From Mesotaenium endlicherianum (Eukaryota > Streptophyta > Zygnematophyceae > Zygnematales > Mesotaeniaceae): a stretch of 43,028 nt of DNA. The notes under the pieces are model-generated. The model was not told the DNA's origin, made no database searches, and saw nothing but the letters and a program-made list of their open reading frames with translations. Where the stretch lies: positions 56,197-99,224 of the forward strand of contig WELA01008947.1 of NCBI GenBank assembly GCA_009602735.1. Direction: 5' to 3'. Within the stretch, counting starts at the first letter, position 1; every line of letters begins with the position of its first letter. A program made the position numbers and the translations under genes. Of this stretch, positions 10,662 through 21,900 are shown piece after piece.

Positions 10662-12457
10662 CGCACCACATCTGACGAAAACGGAAGAGAAATGCATGGG
10701 GGCAGTGGCGCAGCCCTGGTATTGTGTACATGGTACACTATGACGCATCATATATTTTTAGAGTGTATATTGACAATCAAATTCTCAACTCGTTTGCATG
10801 AGTGGCCATGGGTGTGGGGAGGGGCTGCAGAGCCGACACCGGGGAAGCATGGCAGCTGCCGGCTCTCTACGGCGCCCTCTCTCCCTCTCCCTCTCCCTCT
10901 CCCTCTCCCTCTTCCTCCCCCTCTGCCTCTCCTTCTCCCTCTCCCTCCTCCAGCAACGCAAAGCAGGCGGGCCTTGACGATCCCCAGACAGCAGAGGCGG
11001 CTCAGACAGGAGCCTCAAGCACGACCACCGCAGGTGTGAACGCAGGCCCTTTCCTCCACTCCTATGCACCCAGAGTTTCTTGCCACATTTATAAAAGCTT
11101 TTAATTATCGTTAAATGTGAGCATCGATCGGTGGCAGGTGCAAATGCATTCAGTCAAACTACTGCTCTCGACCCTGCCTCTGTCAAGGTGGGGCTTTTGG
11201 CATGCTTGGGGAGGGGCAGACTGCTGGACCGGGGACAGGGGAAAAGGGGAGGTGAGAGGGGTAAAGCGAGAGAGAGAGAGAGAAAGAGCGAATATAAGTG
11301 CCCCGTTGGCGGTTGTAGCAAGTTCAGCGCTTTTGGGGCTTAGTCGCCCGCTTCGGCCTCTGGTTTGGTGCTGATGAAATGTCAGTTACGGGCCTGCCAC
11401 CTCTCCAGGGCCACCGGCCTCTTCTCTGCCGTTTGCCCCTTGAGGGGATCCCGAACCTAAGTCTGCTGATGTTTCCCCGTGCCTGCAGCTTCGGGCGACC
11501 CTAGGGTCGGGACGAGCCCACTGGGGGACGCCAGCTGGGTCTCTCTGCTGGGGGTGGTGGACCCCACGGGATGCGGAAACGCCTTCTGTGGCGGCTTCCT
11601 GGTGGGCTGGCTGGAGACCGATGACCTGCTGACAGCTGGCCTCTACGGCAGCGTGGCTGCCAGCTTCAGTAAGTCTCTCAGCTCTCGCCCGACTTCCAGA
11701 TCTGGCGGCGCTGGCCACATGTTTTCATTACAATCCATATTTAGGTCCGATTCTGACTTTGGCTCCGTTTTGGGCCCCAGCTCTCAGGCTCCGGCTCCAT
11801 TTTTGGCCCCTGCTCCGACTTCTTCGGAATGCACGCCAGGAGTTTTCCCTGCTCTCTTGCCTACTCTGAATCTTGAAGTTTTACATCTCTCCTTACCCGC
11901 CCATCCTACGCAGTGGGGCGTGCACGGAGAAGTGGGGGGACATCTCTTGTGCAAGTCAATGTCTGTTGAGCGCGCATGCCTCCAGTGCACACGTTCGAAT
12001 CTCTTGGAAAGATGCTTCTCGCTGCGTCCGTATGACCAGCCTTTTCTGTCGTTTCGAGTCCGTATGCGGAGAAATCTGGAGCGTGCAGATCTACCACGCT
12101 TCTTATAAGCCTTTGCCTCTTTCCACAAGCGCTGTACCTACTTGTTGATGTGGTGGACCCTCTTGGGGCCTCCTCTTTGAGCATGTTGCAGAAAAAATTT
12201 GTATCAAAAGCTCAGTATAGATGGTTGTCTCTTTTGCCGACATATTTCACAAGGGAGAGCTATGTTATGTGATTTACTGTATGTATCATGTAGAGCACTG
12301 CACGCAATTTTGTACTAAGAGGCCTTGCTGATGGTCATGTGCAGTGCTGGAGTACGAAGGAGTTCCGCCTCCTCTGACAGACTGGAGGAGAGAAGCGTTG
12401 GCTCGCATGGAAATGCTTCGGCCATTTGCCCGCCGCGTCTACATGGGCCCCCGCTAG
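6283..12457 (+). CDS. PfkB-fold carbohydrate kinase-like protein, Mak32 type (5' end missing)
   Basis: Ten exons join in phase: 6283-6305, 6498-6546, 7256-7409, 8024-8100, 8235-8423, 9093-9207, 10208-10251, 10831-11033, 11489-11668 and 12345-12457 (TAG). They give 381 codons plus an unseen N-terminus. The order of motifs fits the ribokinase/PfkB fold: a glycine-rich GGxGPQTAFG substrate loop in exons 1-2, [22 protein letters not shown] (exon 6, the NxxE region), [10 protein letters not shown] (exon 7) and the C-terminal nucleotide/anion-hole loop [18 protein letters not shown] (exon 9). The catalytic Asp of classical PfkB kinases (DTxGxGD) is Asn here. I recall Asn there in Mak32-type proteins also, so sugar kinase activity is doubtful. 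Yeast Mak32 is needed for stability of an L-A virus toxin variant; its chemistry is unknown. Exons 1 (23 nt) and 7 (44 nt) are very small. Exon 8 carries a Ser-Pro insertion coded by CCCTCT repeats. The weakest calls are exon 1 and the 5' border of exon 5 (8235); a second acceptor at 8216 would not keep the frame. Confidence 0.85.
6398..6490. repeat. TG/CG alternating repeat next to an acceptor
   Basis: A mixed GTGTGT/GCGCGC tract lies in the intron of the Mak32-like gene (6306-6497) and ends a few bases before the acceptor TGCTCAG at 6497. Alternating purine-pyrimidine sequence of this sort can adopt Z-DNA. It takes up most of the space where a pyrimidine tract would normally lie. Confidence 0.8.
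6737..6788 (+). repeat. G-run cluster with quadruplex potential, imperfect tandem duplication
   Basis: Six runs of three to six G occur within about 52 nt on the sense strand of the Mak32-like gene, inside intron 6547-7255. The block is built from a short unit (GGGG, TTCAAGG, GCTA) present about twice. It satisfies the simple G3+N1-12 quadruplex pattern, with loops up to 11-12 nt. Whether it folds is not known. Confidence 0.6.
8458..8545. repeat. (TC)n microsatellite containing an undetermined base at 8514
   Basis: There are about 88 nt of uninterrupted TC dinucleotides in intron 8424-9092 of the Mak32-like gene, starting 34 nt after the donor. The single N at 8514 suggests that the assembler could not resolve the repeat, so the true length may differ. 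Confidence 0.95.
9371..9413 (+). repeat. Intronic copy of the 3' end of exon 6 and its splice donor (Mak32-like gene)
   Basis: The 43 nt at 9371-9413 match 9181-9223 at 40 positions. The original covers the last 27 nt of exon 6 (coding ARLLDLGAQ) and the first 16 nt of the following intron. In the copy the donor CAG|GTGCGC has become CAGATGTGC, so it cannot act as a GT donor. A shorter relic (ACAGCCCGCCTG) follows at 9423. This is a local segmental duplication inside intron 9208-10207. Confidence 0.85.
10545..10664. repeat. (TG)n tract with TCG interruptions, followed by (GC)6
   Basis: About 108 nt of TG repeats, broken several times by TCG, are followed directly by GCGCGCGCGCGC at 10653-10664. 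It lies in intron 10252-10830 of the Mak32-like gene. It is strongly Z-DNA-prone and likely length-variable. Confidence 0.9.
10875..10951 (+). repeat. In-frame CCCTCT hexanucleotide repeat coding Ser-Pro
   Basis: Repeats of CCCTCT (with TTC and GCC variants) inside exon 8 of the Mak32-like gene encode a Ser-Pro stretch of about 26 residues directly after LPALYGA. It falls between the [10 protein letters not shown] strand and the DPTGCGN loop, so it extends a surface loop rather than the core. The exon stays open through it, and the frame agrees with the exons on both sides. Confidence 0.8.
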
Positions 12458-13806
12458 TGCCTGTTGTCGTATTTATCTCGAGTTTTTGGTGTCTTTCTCC
12501 TGGACGGGAAAAACCTTCTCAAAGACATCGTGCGCTCTAGGCCGAGCCTTAAGCAAGCCTGCCTTTCAGCTTAGTGTTGGAATTTATTGCAGGCGAAGTT
12601 AGTTAGGGTCGAGCAGCGTGACAACACTGGAGCTGTTGTACTGCTTAGGCTTCGCAAAACGATTCAAAACTTGCTTGATAGCTGTGGTTGTTAACATATG
12701 AGTGTAGTCATGACGATGTAGTGGAACTCGGAAGAGAATGACAAGACCAGTATTCATCCAATAGCATTGAAGGAATTCTTAGGCCAGCTTTTAGAATGAT
12801 GTAGATATGTACCATAGTGTAGATGTGGTCAAGAATTGCATACAGATTATCGGACGTCGAGCGTAAAATAGATGGTTGGACTAGCAATTTCTAAGATGGA
12901 GGTAATGTGTTGCAAGTACAGACTTTTGCAAATATGCTGTCTACACTGCAAGTCCGAAACTATACGATGGCTTGTACACATAAAATAGTACATCAATAGC
13001 AATCATGCAATGCTATAAACCATCCAATCGTCTTGATCTCCAGACAAGCACCATTCAGTAGGGAAAATGTATTAACCCGAAACTCATGAGACAAGTAATA
13101 GTTTTAAACTTCAATGGTATTGCATACAATATGTTGTGATAATATATTGAATCGATTCTGACAGGCTCATGAAAAAATATGGATCGAAGCTGCTCACACA
13201 TCATTCAATAAATAGGAAAAAAGTCATACATGCATAGCCCGTCATATCATCCAATTATACATCGCATATGCAGTCCTTGAGCGACAGCATCCTGCTCACA
13301 CGCAGAGGGTGCGGTGCAGTCTTTAGACTTTTGGTCTCTCTGCCGCAATGGTCTCAGCCGGCCTCAAATGAATGCCTCAATGTTTCATGCACTTCATGGG
13401 TTTAGCTTGACCATTTAGTTTATCTCCTCCCGCTCTAAGCGTAGCAGCACAGGAGCTGCAGGCGGCAACGGGGAAAGACAACAGAGCTTTCTGACAGAGC
13501 AAAAGCTCAACAACAAGCACGCGTACGCACAGCTTGCAGCACCCCCTTGTGAAATCTCGACAACATGCAGCAACTGTGACGTTCTCAACCGGCCATCTCC
13601 GAGTATTCCCCACTCGCTGTCTCTACCTGATTCCTCCTATTACTCCTACACCGGCTGCTTTCCCCGAGCTTGATTGAGCACAAGCATCATGCGCATGCCC
13701 TCAGCATCTCCAGCTGGTGCTCACCCTCTCACAAGGATATGGGGGTGCCTTGGCCTTCACCTTCACAGCCAACGCACAACATCAGCTTGCCTAAAGATCC
13801 AAATCA
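12458..13806. other. Intergenic DNA between two convergent genes
   Basis: This stretch lies between the stop of the plus-strand Mak32-like gene and the stop of the minus-strand macrodomain gene, so it holds both 3' UTRs. The part 12560-13290 is clearly AT-richer than the flanking exons and without open frames of note. 13290-13806 is of more even composition. I recognised no polyadenylation signal with confidence (AATAAA-like AATAAATAGG at 13206) and no other feature. Confidence 0.5.
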
Positions 13807-16800
13807 TCAAGGAGCGTGGATCTTGCTGCGTACCCACTGGGTGACTCTTCCGATCATCCCGAGGACTGCCCTCCTCGAGGACTGGAGCACCTCAGATCCC
13901 CCACAGCCGCCCAGACTCTTGTTCTCACGGCTTATCAGAAGCTCCGATTCTTCGCCACAGGTGGGGCCTTCGTAAGCACCACCTTCTCGTTCCCCATCTT
14001 CGCCGACCTCCCCTCGATCTACCGTCGCAATATCATCCCATCCGCAGGAACCACCGCCCAGAGCACCAGCTGCAGATTTAACTCGAGGAGGAGATATGCC
14101 ATCCTGAGCAACACCTGGCACTCTGCCAGCACCACCTGGCACTTTGCCAGTGCCACCTCGCTCCTCTTCAATACCTCCACCTGCGACGTGCTCGTCACCT
14201 GGTCCCCCCCCTCGCCCTCCCTCTCCAGCCGATTGCACAGGGGTGCCAGGCAACCCGCCACCTGTCTTGGGCTTGCGCTTGCGTTTCTTCTTCTGGTGCT
14301 GCGGCGTCCCATTAGCATCCTCTGCATCGTTCCCATTATCAGCTTGCACTGCTGCAGCTGCTTTGCCAGCAGCACCATCACCAGGAGCAGCAGCACGACC
14401 AGAATAAGCACCCACACTAGCAGCGGCACTAGCAGCGGCACGAGCAGCAGGTATGCGCAGAGGTGGTGCTGCAGGTGCTGCTAAGAAGCGGCCAAAGAGG
14501 GCGCGTGCCTGGGAGACCCACGCGTCCCACGCCTGCTGCTCATACAGCACAAAATGCACCTGCACCCACACAATCATTTTCTTCACTATCTGCATATTGT
14601 AGGACTTATGGTGTATTGCATCTGGGTACAGAGTGTGCACGTCTTCCTATCATTACTGGAGGTCCCACGTTGCCAACTATAGCAAGCTAGTGACAGCAAG
14701 ATGACCGGCTCGCTGGTATGGTAATGATCAGCAAGCCTCTACAGTTCTTTGTCCTTTTCTCTTGAAACCGAACACTATTCCAGCAGAGTAGACTATTAAA
14801 ACTGTGCGCGCCCTGTAAGGTCACAGGTGGATTGCCCTTGAGGACCCTTTCCCACGTTGCTGACTGTAGCATCATGTGAGCAAGGGCCAGCTCGTAGCTG
14901 TGGTGCAGGCGCACATGCACGCACACACACACACACACACGCACACGTGTATTTGTATGCATGGATGTACCACCTTGAGGTGTTTGGCGTTGTCATGAAT
15001 GCTGCAGTAAGCCACGAACGCCGCTTCCTCGTACGGGTACCTGTACGCACGCCCACACCCGATGCAAGAGTCCAGGACGATAGAGCATCCACAATGTTAC
15101 CCCTCTGCGCCAAAAACTTCAGTACGCCCCTCCCTCCCTCCCTCCCTCTCTGTCTCTCTATCAGACTCACGCACACGCACAAACGCACACACACACACGA
15201 CGACGACAAGGTTCAGCCGGGCGTGGTGGTGGTGTGCCTGACCCGTAGATGCCACAGGAGATGGCGGGGAAGCAGAGGTACTCCACGCCCTTGCCCTCCG
15301 CCACCTCTATCGACGTTCTGCACCACCAACACGCACATTTACAAGCACGCGTGCACGCACACACACACACTCACACAGATGGTTGGGTTATCACTCATGA
15401 GCAGGCAGGAGGGCCAGCGCACGCGTGTCAAGAGGTTACAATGAGCCCACAAAACAATATTTCCTAGGAGAACGCGCATGCTATCTAATTGCAGCTATGC
15501 CAATCTCTGCCCGTGGTTAGCTCCGGGTAGAAAGGGGCCTGGATTATTTTTCTCGTAAGTTTTGTGCCAACGTAGCCGACCCACCACGATGCCTCTTTTC
15601 ATCTTCCCTGGTGAGAGTAGGAAGTGACCACTGTAGGCTATGCCAGCAACATTGACTGCTTGAGTCCAGAGACAGTTACCTCCCGCAGGGAGGAAGTAAT
15701 GAAGTAACAGCCGCAGCCTCAAAAGCCCGTCCCCGAGGCTGGCCAGAAAGGAATGTAGAAAGTGAGCTCTTAGGCCCAGCAGTGACTAGAAGCACCATGG
15801 CCGTAAGAGGGCCACTCTGAAGTAGACACAGCTCCTCTCGAATCTTGTAAGAGGCGTTAACACATGATCGGTTGAAAGATCCAACCCATCTCTATAATGT
15901 GGAGGAAGGGTGGGAGGGAGGGAGGGGAGGAGGGAAGGAAAGAGGGAGGGAGAGAGGCAGGGAGGGAGGGAGGGAAGGACAGGGCAAGAGAGGAAGGGGG
16001 GTTGGGGAGGCCGAGGGTGGTGGGGGAAGCAAGGAGAGGAAGAGAAGCTGACAAGTGCAGGCGCACTGTGCATGGGCACATGTGAGTGCCGTAGAATAGA
16101 AGTTGCTGTGGCGGCACAGGCTTGCTTCTCTTAAGGTTCAAGCGCAATCATTGCAGAAACAACAGGTACAAGGCCACGTGGCGCTTGGCAAAAGCACTAA
16201 GAGCATAAGAGCCGGTGAGAGGGGCCTATTTGGCGTGAGTGGGGGCCAGCGTTGAGGGGGCTGGAGCTCGTACTTGTAAGCGCTGTAGAGCAGGCGCCTG
16301 GATGCGGCGTTGTTGTGATAGACGGGCCCCACCGCGTGCACCACGTGCGCCACCGGCAGCCGGAACGCCCTGCATGTGTGTGCGCGTGCGCGTGCGCGTG
16401 CGTGTGCGTGGCTGCTGTTAAAAATTTGGGGATCTACAAATCCACATGCATGTGGTGGAGGGAGATTATGCATATTCATGTCAATGCATATAGTTGTGTA
16501 CATGTGTCCTTACAGTGCTTCAACAAAGAAATCTGCATGCAAGCATATGGACATGTAGAGATAGAAAGAATAGGACATGCAGACACGCACGTACAATAAG
16601 CTCTTGGCATTATTATTGTTCTTGGAAAGGACAAAATGACAGAAAAGACGCCTCGATTGGCCATCACCAACGCTGACAAAGCGCACATGCACCATAGGAT
16701 AAGTCATGAATGTGATACAAGTTCACGCATGTTGACATTCTCCATGCGTATAAACATCTACATAAGAAAGAAGAGTACGTGTGTGTGTGTGTGTATGTGT

Positions 16801-18218
16801 GTGTGTGTGTAAACACACCAGCCTAGACTGCGAGACGACTGTATATCTTCTCTGACTGACCTTTGCTTCCTCGGGCATGCAAATCAGGACCCTCTGCGTG
16901 ATGCAAACACATAAGAGAGGTATTGCACTAAGTATGTACCGAATGAGAAAGGGTAAGTATTTAGGCATGTTTGGTACCACTCCACACTTTGCCTCCATGT
17001 CGACGAATTTGCCAGAACCTTTGACATCTCTCCGAAACTTCGTGGGGGGCTGTGAGAGAGAAGAGAGGGGCAGGGGGGGGGGAAGTGCAGCTCTCCTCAT
17101 GCCTTGCACGCGATGATGATCATCCTCGGGCGAGCCAGTGGGGCAACTTATGCAGTTGTGCATTTTCAGCAAGGAAAAAAGAAACAAGTGCAAAGGGGGC
17201 TTTGATCATATTTGCCTTGTGATGCGCGCTTCACCAGTGGGGCACCTCACTCCCCAGGCCACCTGCCTCACCTCCTCGCATGCCCTCAGCAACTGGGGCC
17301 CAGCAGCTCGATGGATGGCTGCAACATAAGTTGGTGGACATGGAGCACTCTCAGGCTTCAGCCTTGAGAGGCTACAGAGATGCTTGGAAGTTGGCAGGAC
17401 ATGCGGAAGAAGCGTGAGGAATCGATAGGAGGCAGTTGGAAGCAAAGAAACAGCAATCTGCACATCACAAATCAGATGCATGTGCGTGCATGACCTGAGA
17501 CTGGCCGCTAGCGAGCGGAGGACGATGTGGGATGCTGACACGACTTGGGGGACTGGAGGCATCAGCAATGATCTTTTGCCGGGCAAAAGCACCAAGTATC
17601 CCTAAGGATGGATGGAATAGTATAGCCTCCTGCCTATTGACTTTAAGAAGCACAAGAGGAACAGTAGTCTCACGGTAAACAGTAGGGTACACGAACTGAT
17701 GAAACACAGGTATACATTCTTTTTCTGAAAATTCTTGAACTTGGGGATCTCGTGAAAGATAACTAGTTGCTGACAGGTTAGCGGCTCCGCCCAATGTTTG
17801 GTAGACACCAGATAATTACTTCCCCGAGAAAAAAGTTTGCGAAGCTTTTATTCAAGTGAAAAGAGTTCTACCTCCATCTACACCAGCACCTCCGAGCATG
17901 GGCTCATTAGCTGCATTGACCTGCTCGCATCAACATTCGTGAGGCCAATTATGCCATTTCTAAACAATGAGATGCGTGCAATCCCTTTTCAGAACATGCA
18001 CACCTCATGAAGCACTTCATTTTTTCCGAACAACAAGCTACAATAAGCTGGTGAAGTTGTGCGGTGCAGCTCACAATCGCATCAGTAAGTCCATTGATTG
18101 ACCAGTCGGTAATGTCTCCTCTATTGAGCACGAGATGACACCCATTCAACTTGAATTGTTGCTGTCCCATACGCTTTCTTTTGCGCGCAGGGAATCCTAA
18201 ATTGGTCTCAATGCTCAT
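13807..18218 (-). CDS. Macrodomain protein (ADP-ribose binding, MacroD/YmdB type) with basic low-complexity tail
   Basis: Seven minus-strand exons join in phase: 18218-18075, 17920-17872, 17318-17216, 16369-16274, 15317-15243, 15040-14974 and 14559-13807, giving 428 residues. The macrodomain fills about residues 20-205. It shows LNRGDIT, then VNAANEPMLGGAGVDGAIHRAAGP (residues 49-72, the adenine and distal-ribose binding loop), RCPTGEARIT, HVVHAVGPVY and FPAISCGIYGYP (the second phosphate-binding loop). All residues usual for binding are present; MacroD-type members remove mono-ADP-ribose from proteins or act on O-acetyl-ADP-ribose. Residues about 206-428 (exon 7) are an Ala/Gly/Pro-rich tail with KKKRKRKPK at 268-276, a likely nuclear localisation signal. 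The third intron begins with GC (ACAAG|GCAAAT); only this donor restores the frame and the family sequence. The start at 18218 is the first ATG of the open frame; a further upstream exon is not excluded. The coiled-coil gene lies 755 nt upstream on the same strand. Confidence 0.88.
14921..14948. repeat. (CA)n repeat just after a splice donor
   Basis: A CACACA run lies in the intron between macrodomain exons 6 and 7. On the gene strand it reads as TG repeats starting 26 nt after the donor at 14973. Similar CA/TG runs occur in the same gene at about 15163-15200, 15350-15375 and 16372-16408. Confidence 0.8.
15899..16049. repeat. GGGA-type purine tract in a macrodomain-gene intron
   Basis: About 150 nt of GGGAGGGA/GGAAGG sequence on the plus strand lie in intron 16273-15318 of the macrodomain gene, where they read as a long CT-rich tract on the sense strand. 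It is simple sequence; the overlapping open frames (GGREGRREG-type peptides) are not genes. Confidence 0.85.
16777..16810. repeat. (GT)n microsatellite
   Basis: This is a GT run with one A interruption in the GC-AG intron (17215-16370) of the macrodomain gene. No other feature is attached to it. Confidence 0.85.
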
Positions 18219-18973
18219 CCAGTCATGCGAGGCCTGCAGCTGAAATACCTCTTAACTTTCCACCAAATTCAGTGGCTGCAAGTATTTTAAATGAACATTC
18301 ATGAACGATATGGCACTATGTTTTTTATTTTAGTAGAAGTGACAGAGGTGAGAGGCTTCAGTTAGAGAAACAGCTACAGTTTGTCCCCCGGGCTCATGAA
18401 TGTTCGTGCATGCATGTGTAAATCTTGACCGATCTGTTACTTGGCGGCAATCAAGAACTCACTTCCGTTATGCAGGCTCAGTGTAACTTCAGAGGTTCTA
18501 CTTTCACATTAATTATTTTGGCTTCGGGAGAGTCTTCACTTGCTGCTGCTGCCTGAACCGTCCAGCGTATCAAGCCTTGCATGTCATCAATTAGAAACAA
18601 TTCGGGTTTGCATTGCATGTCTTTCAGATTTCCCATGCACACATTGCTTAGACAACACCAATAGAATCAGTTGTACCTGATGACACGTTTCTTTGCAAAA
18701 AGTGCATAAATTTTTTATGGCGCTGCTTCTCAAACTCGTCTCTAGGACAACGAAGTCGATGTACCTTCAATACAACGCGCCGAATAAAAGATTCAGATGA
18801 ACAATCCAAAAGTCTACCTCTTAGGATCGCCGCAGGCACTCATACTGCTCGCCATGCTGGCAAACTACTCAAACTACCCTGCTACACCTTTTGACCGTAT
18901 GAAAGACGGTCCAAAATTAAGGATCCCTAACCTAGCCTTCATATCTATACCTTTCGTGACAGGGCTCAACACA
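18219..18973. other. Intergenic DNA between the coiled-coil gene and the macrodomain gene
   Basis: This is 755 nt between the stop of the coiled-coil gene and the first ATG of the macrodomain gene, both on the minus strand. It should hold the 3' UTR of the first and the promoter of the second. It is AT-rich near 18280-18330 and 18500-18530. No confident TATA box, exon or repeat was seen. Confidence 0.45.
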
Positions 18974-21900
18974 TTACATGTGTGGCTCGTCATCTCCTAC
19001 CACCCTGCGGTCATCTGCCGCCTTTCTCAGCTTCACAAGAACATCCTCCATCTGCACCCGCATCATCAGCTGCGAGATAAGGAAAAGGACATAGTCTTCA
19101 TGGTGATGGACAGTGACCTTATGTAGCAACTTCTTTCACATGAGAAGCGTCAGCACAACCAGAAATTTTTGTCACCCGGCTCAACCCATAAGGCGACGTA
19201 AATGGCCCAACGGTCAACAGTATTGCCACAAGTCGAGGACTTGACGTGGTATCAACTTGTTTTGGACGAGCAGGATAGCCAAAGGAGCATTCTGCGATGG
19301 CTCACACAGGGATTCAAAAAGGAAGCTCCGTAATGCTAAGAACGACCAATGGCAGAATGTTGCCACTTGCAGCTACTCACATATCCTTTTAAAGATATAA
19401 TCTCACTGTGGAACCAATAAGTGGCTGACAGCAGGACGTCATTCCATCATTGGGGCAAGGAAGACGGACGAACTCTGGCCATACCCCAGGGTAGTGGCGG
19501 ATGATGGAGGCGTAGGGGGCCAAGCTCTCGTCTGCATCTAGTATGATGTCTGTCAGCTCCTCCAGCTCATCTGCCAGCAGCTCCACCTGGACCAGTGGCG
19601 GCCCGCAACGGAAGAAGAGGCGAAGGTTGAGGGGCTGATAGCTTGCAAGTATGACGTGCACCAATTGACGCGTTGCCGCCCTAAAGAAAAAGTACATACC
19701 GAAAGCAAAAATACCTACTTTTTGATGAAGTCTCCACCAATGGCAATAGTTTGTAGGGCACAAAACTTGTGCTTTCTATTCCATGTTGTGGGAATAACAT
19801 AAATATACTTGTTACAGCAGTGAAGACCTGAAGTGTGTGGTACTTTACTCCTGTCACATTGTACGAAAAGGCAGATAGCCCAAATGCATTGGTGTGAAGC
19901 CAATGTAAAAAAAAACCCCTCCCACCCGCCAACCCCCAGCACCCCCTCCAGAGCTATAAATGCACACATGGGTGGCTGAGATGTGGACGACTAACCTCGT
20001 TCTCTGCCTTGGTGAGGTTGGAGGCAAGCAGGCGAGCCCACTGGGTCTGCTCCTCGCACCTCTGCAGCGCCGCCCCCAGACTTGACTCCCTCGCCTCTGC
20101 CGCCTCCAACACCCTGCAGCACCAGCGCCACCCAGAGCGAGGGCGTAAGAGAACGAGATTGAATCTTGAGCAGAGCCGAACCTTGAAATCTAAAAGTCAA
20201 AGCTGCCACGATCTACCTGCAGTTCGGTCTATAAACAGACCACGATATCTTGAACAAAAGACGTGGTACTACAATGACCAGGGCACGAGCGTGTGCACGC
20301 CTCCCCGCAAATCCTGTACTCACGCCTGTTGTATGGTCTAAGGCCTCGGGGCAGGACATGCTTGACGTATCTGCCACACTCCGAAGAGAAGCAACAGCGA
20401 CGGGCCTGATGTCCGGGCGGTTCCAGATCCAATCACGCAACCAACTCATCACTGACCACCACCAGCCACCCTCTGCAGAGATGACAGAGAAACATACACA
20501 ATGTTGCATGCAAGAGCTGATATTGACAGAAAGAGGAGAAACAAGAGCACGTTGCAAAGTCGCCGCAAAATCAAACAGCAACCAGGTCCCTTACCTCCTC
20601 CTCAGAGCTGCCGGTTCAGATAATGCAGCCGTATCCTTTGCGCCACCTGTTGCTGCCCCAGGCGCTCCTGCAGTCAGGACCTTCTGGAGCAGGAAGTCCA
20701 CCTCTGCCCTCCTGGCCTCTTGGAACTGCTTTGATTTCTCGGCCAACTCTTGCCGCAGAGCCTGCAGGTCCCTCTGAGCATCCCTGGTGGCGTCTTCCAG
20801 GGTCGCCACTTGGCTGCGCATGGCATCTGCCTCCTCCGTCCAAGCCCTGGCCCGCTCATGCTCCAGCTCTCGGCTGCTTGCCAGCTGGCTCGACACCTGC
20901 CTTTCGCGGACCTGGGCCTCCGCCAGCTGGCTGCCCAGCAAGCGCCCTTCCTCCAGACTACGTGCCAGCTTGCTCTGACCCAAGGCCACCTGTTCCGTCA
21001 GCTGTTTCCGCTCCTCCTGATTGCGCGACAGCTGGCTCTGGACCTCTGCAACCTGCCCCTCCAGGTTACCAGTTGTGAGCTTCTCCTTTGCCAGCTCAGC
21101 CCTAAGCCCCACACATTCTTCCCGCAGGTTCGCAACTTCCTCCCTCAAGCGTGCGCACTCGCCTGCATGCGCCATGCCAGCGTGGCCGTGCCTTCTCAGC
21201 TTCTCCACCTGTCCCGCCACCTCCCCCGCGACCTCCAGCATGTCGTCCACGTCTGCACGTGCCACTTGGAGAGCCCTCTTCATCGCCTCAGCTTTCTGCC
21301 CCACTGCTTCCCCCTCCCCTTGCCCTTCACCTCCCCCCACAACTTGACCTGCACCCTTACGCATAGTGCTGCCATCGCCGTCACCGCCGTCCGTGTCCCC
21401 GCCGCTTTGCCCCCTTTCTGCCCTGTCCCCATCAAGGCCATTCCTACAACTTCTATCAGGGCCATCGTCGCCATCATGGCCTGCCCCTTCAGCTGAGTCT
21501 TCTACAGCCTCCGACAGGGACCTTCTAACAGCGCCCACGATCGCCTTCAGCTCGCAAATCTTCCTGCAGAGCATTCTAGCCTCCTCCTCCAGCGCCGCCA
21601 CCTGAGCCTCCTGCACGCCCCTCTCCACTGCCACCTCGTGCTTCTGCGCCTGCTGCAGCGCCTGCACCTCGCGTACCAAGCTGGCCTTCTCCTCCAGCAG
21701 GCGGTCCCTCTCGCCGGCGCTCTCGCGCAGGCTGCCATGCGCCGCCTCCATGGCTTCCTCTGCCCGAGCTCTTGCCTCGGCCTCCCGCGCTAAGTCCCCG
21801 CGTGCTTTCTCCAACTCCGCCTCAAGCTTTCCTATTGTCTCGTTCCGCCTCTGGCTCTCTGCCCAGACTGGTTCAAACTCTGCCCTCGCCTGGTCAAGGG

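Noticed and set aside
10493..10751. Cys/Val and His/Thr repeat peptides over the TG tract
   Set aside because: They are translation artefacts of a TG/CA microsatellite within an intron.
18797..19126. 109-codon plus-strand open frame
   Set aside because: It overlaps the last exon of the coiled-coil gene on the other strand, which joins in phase, and it shows no family motif.
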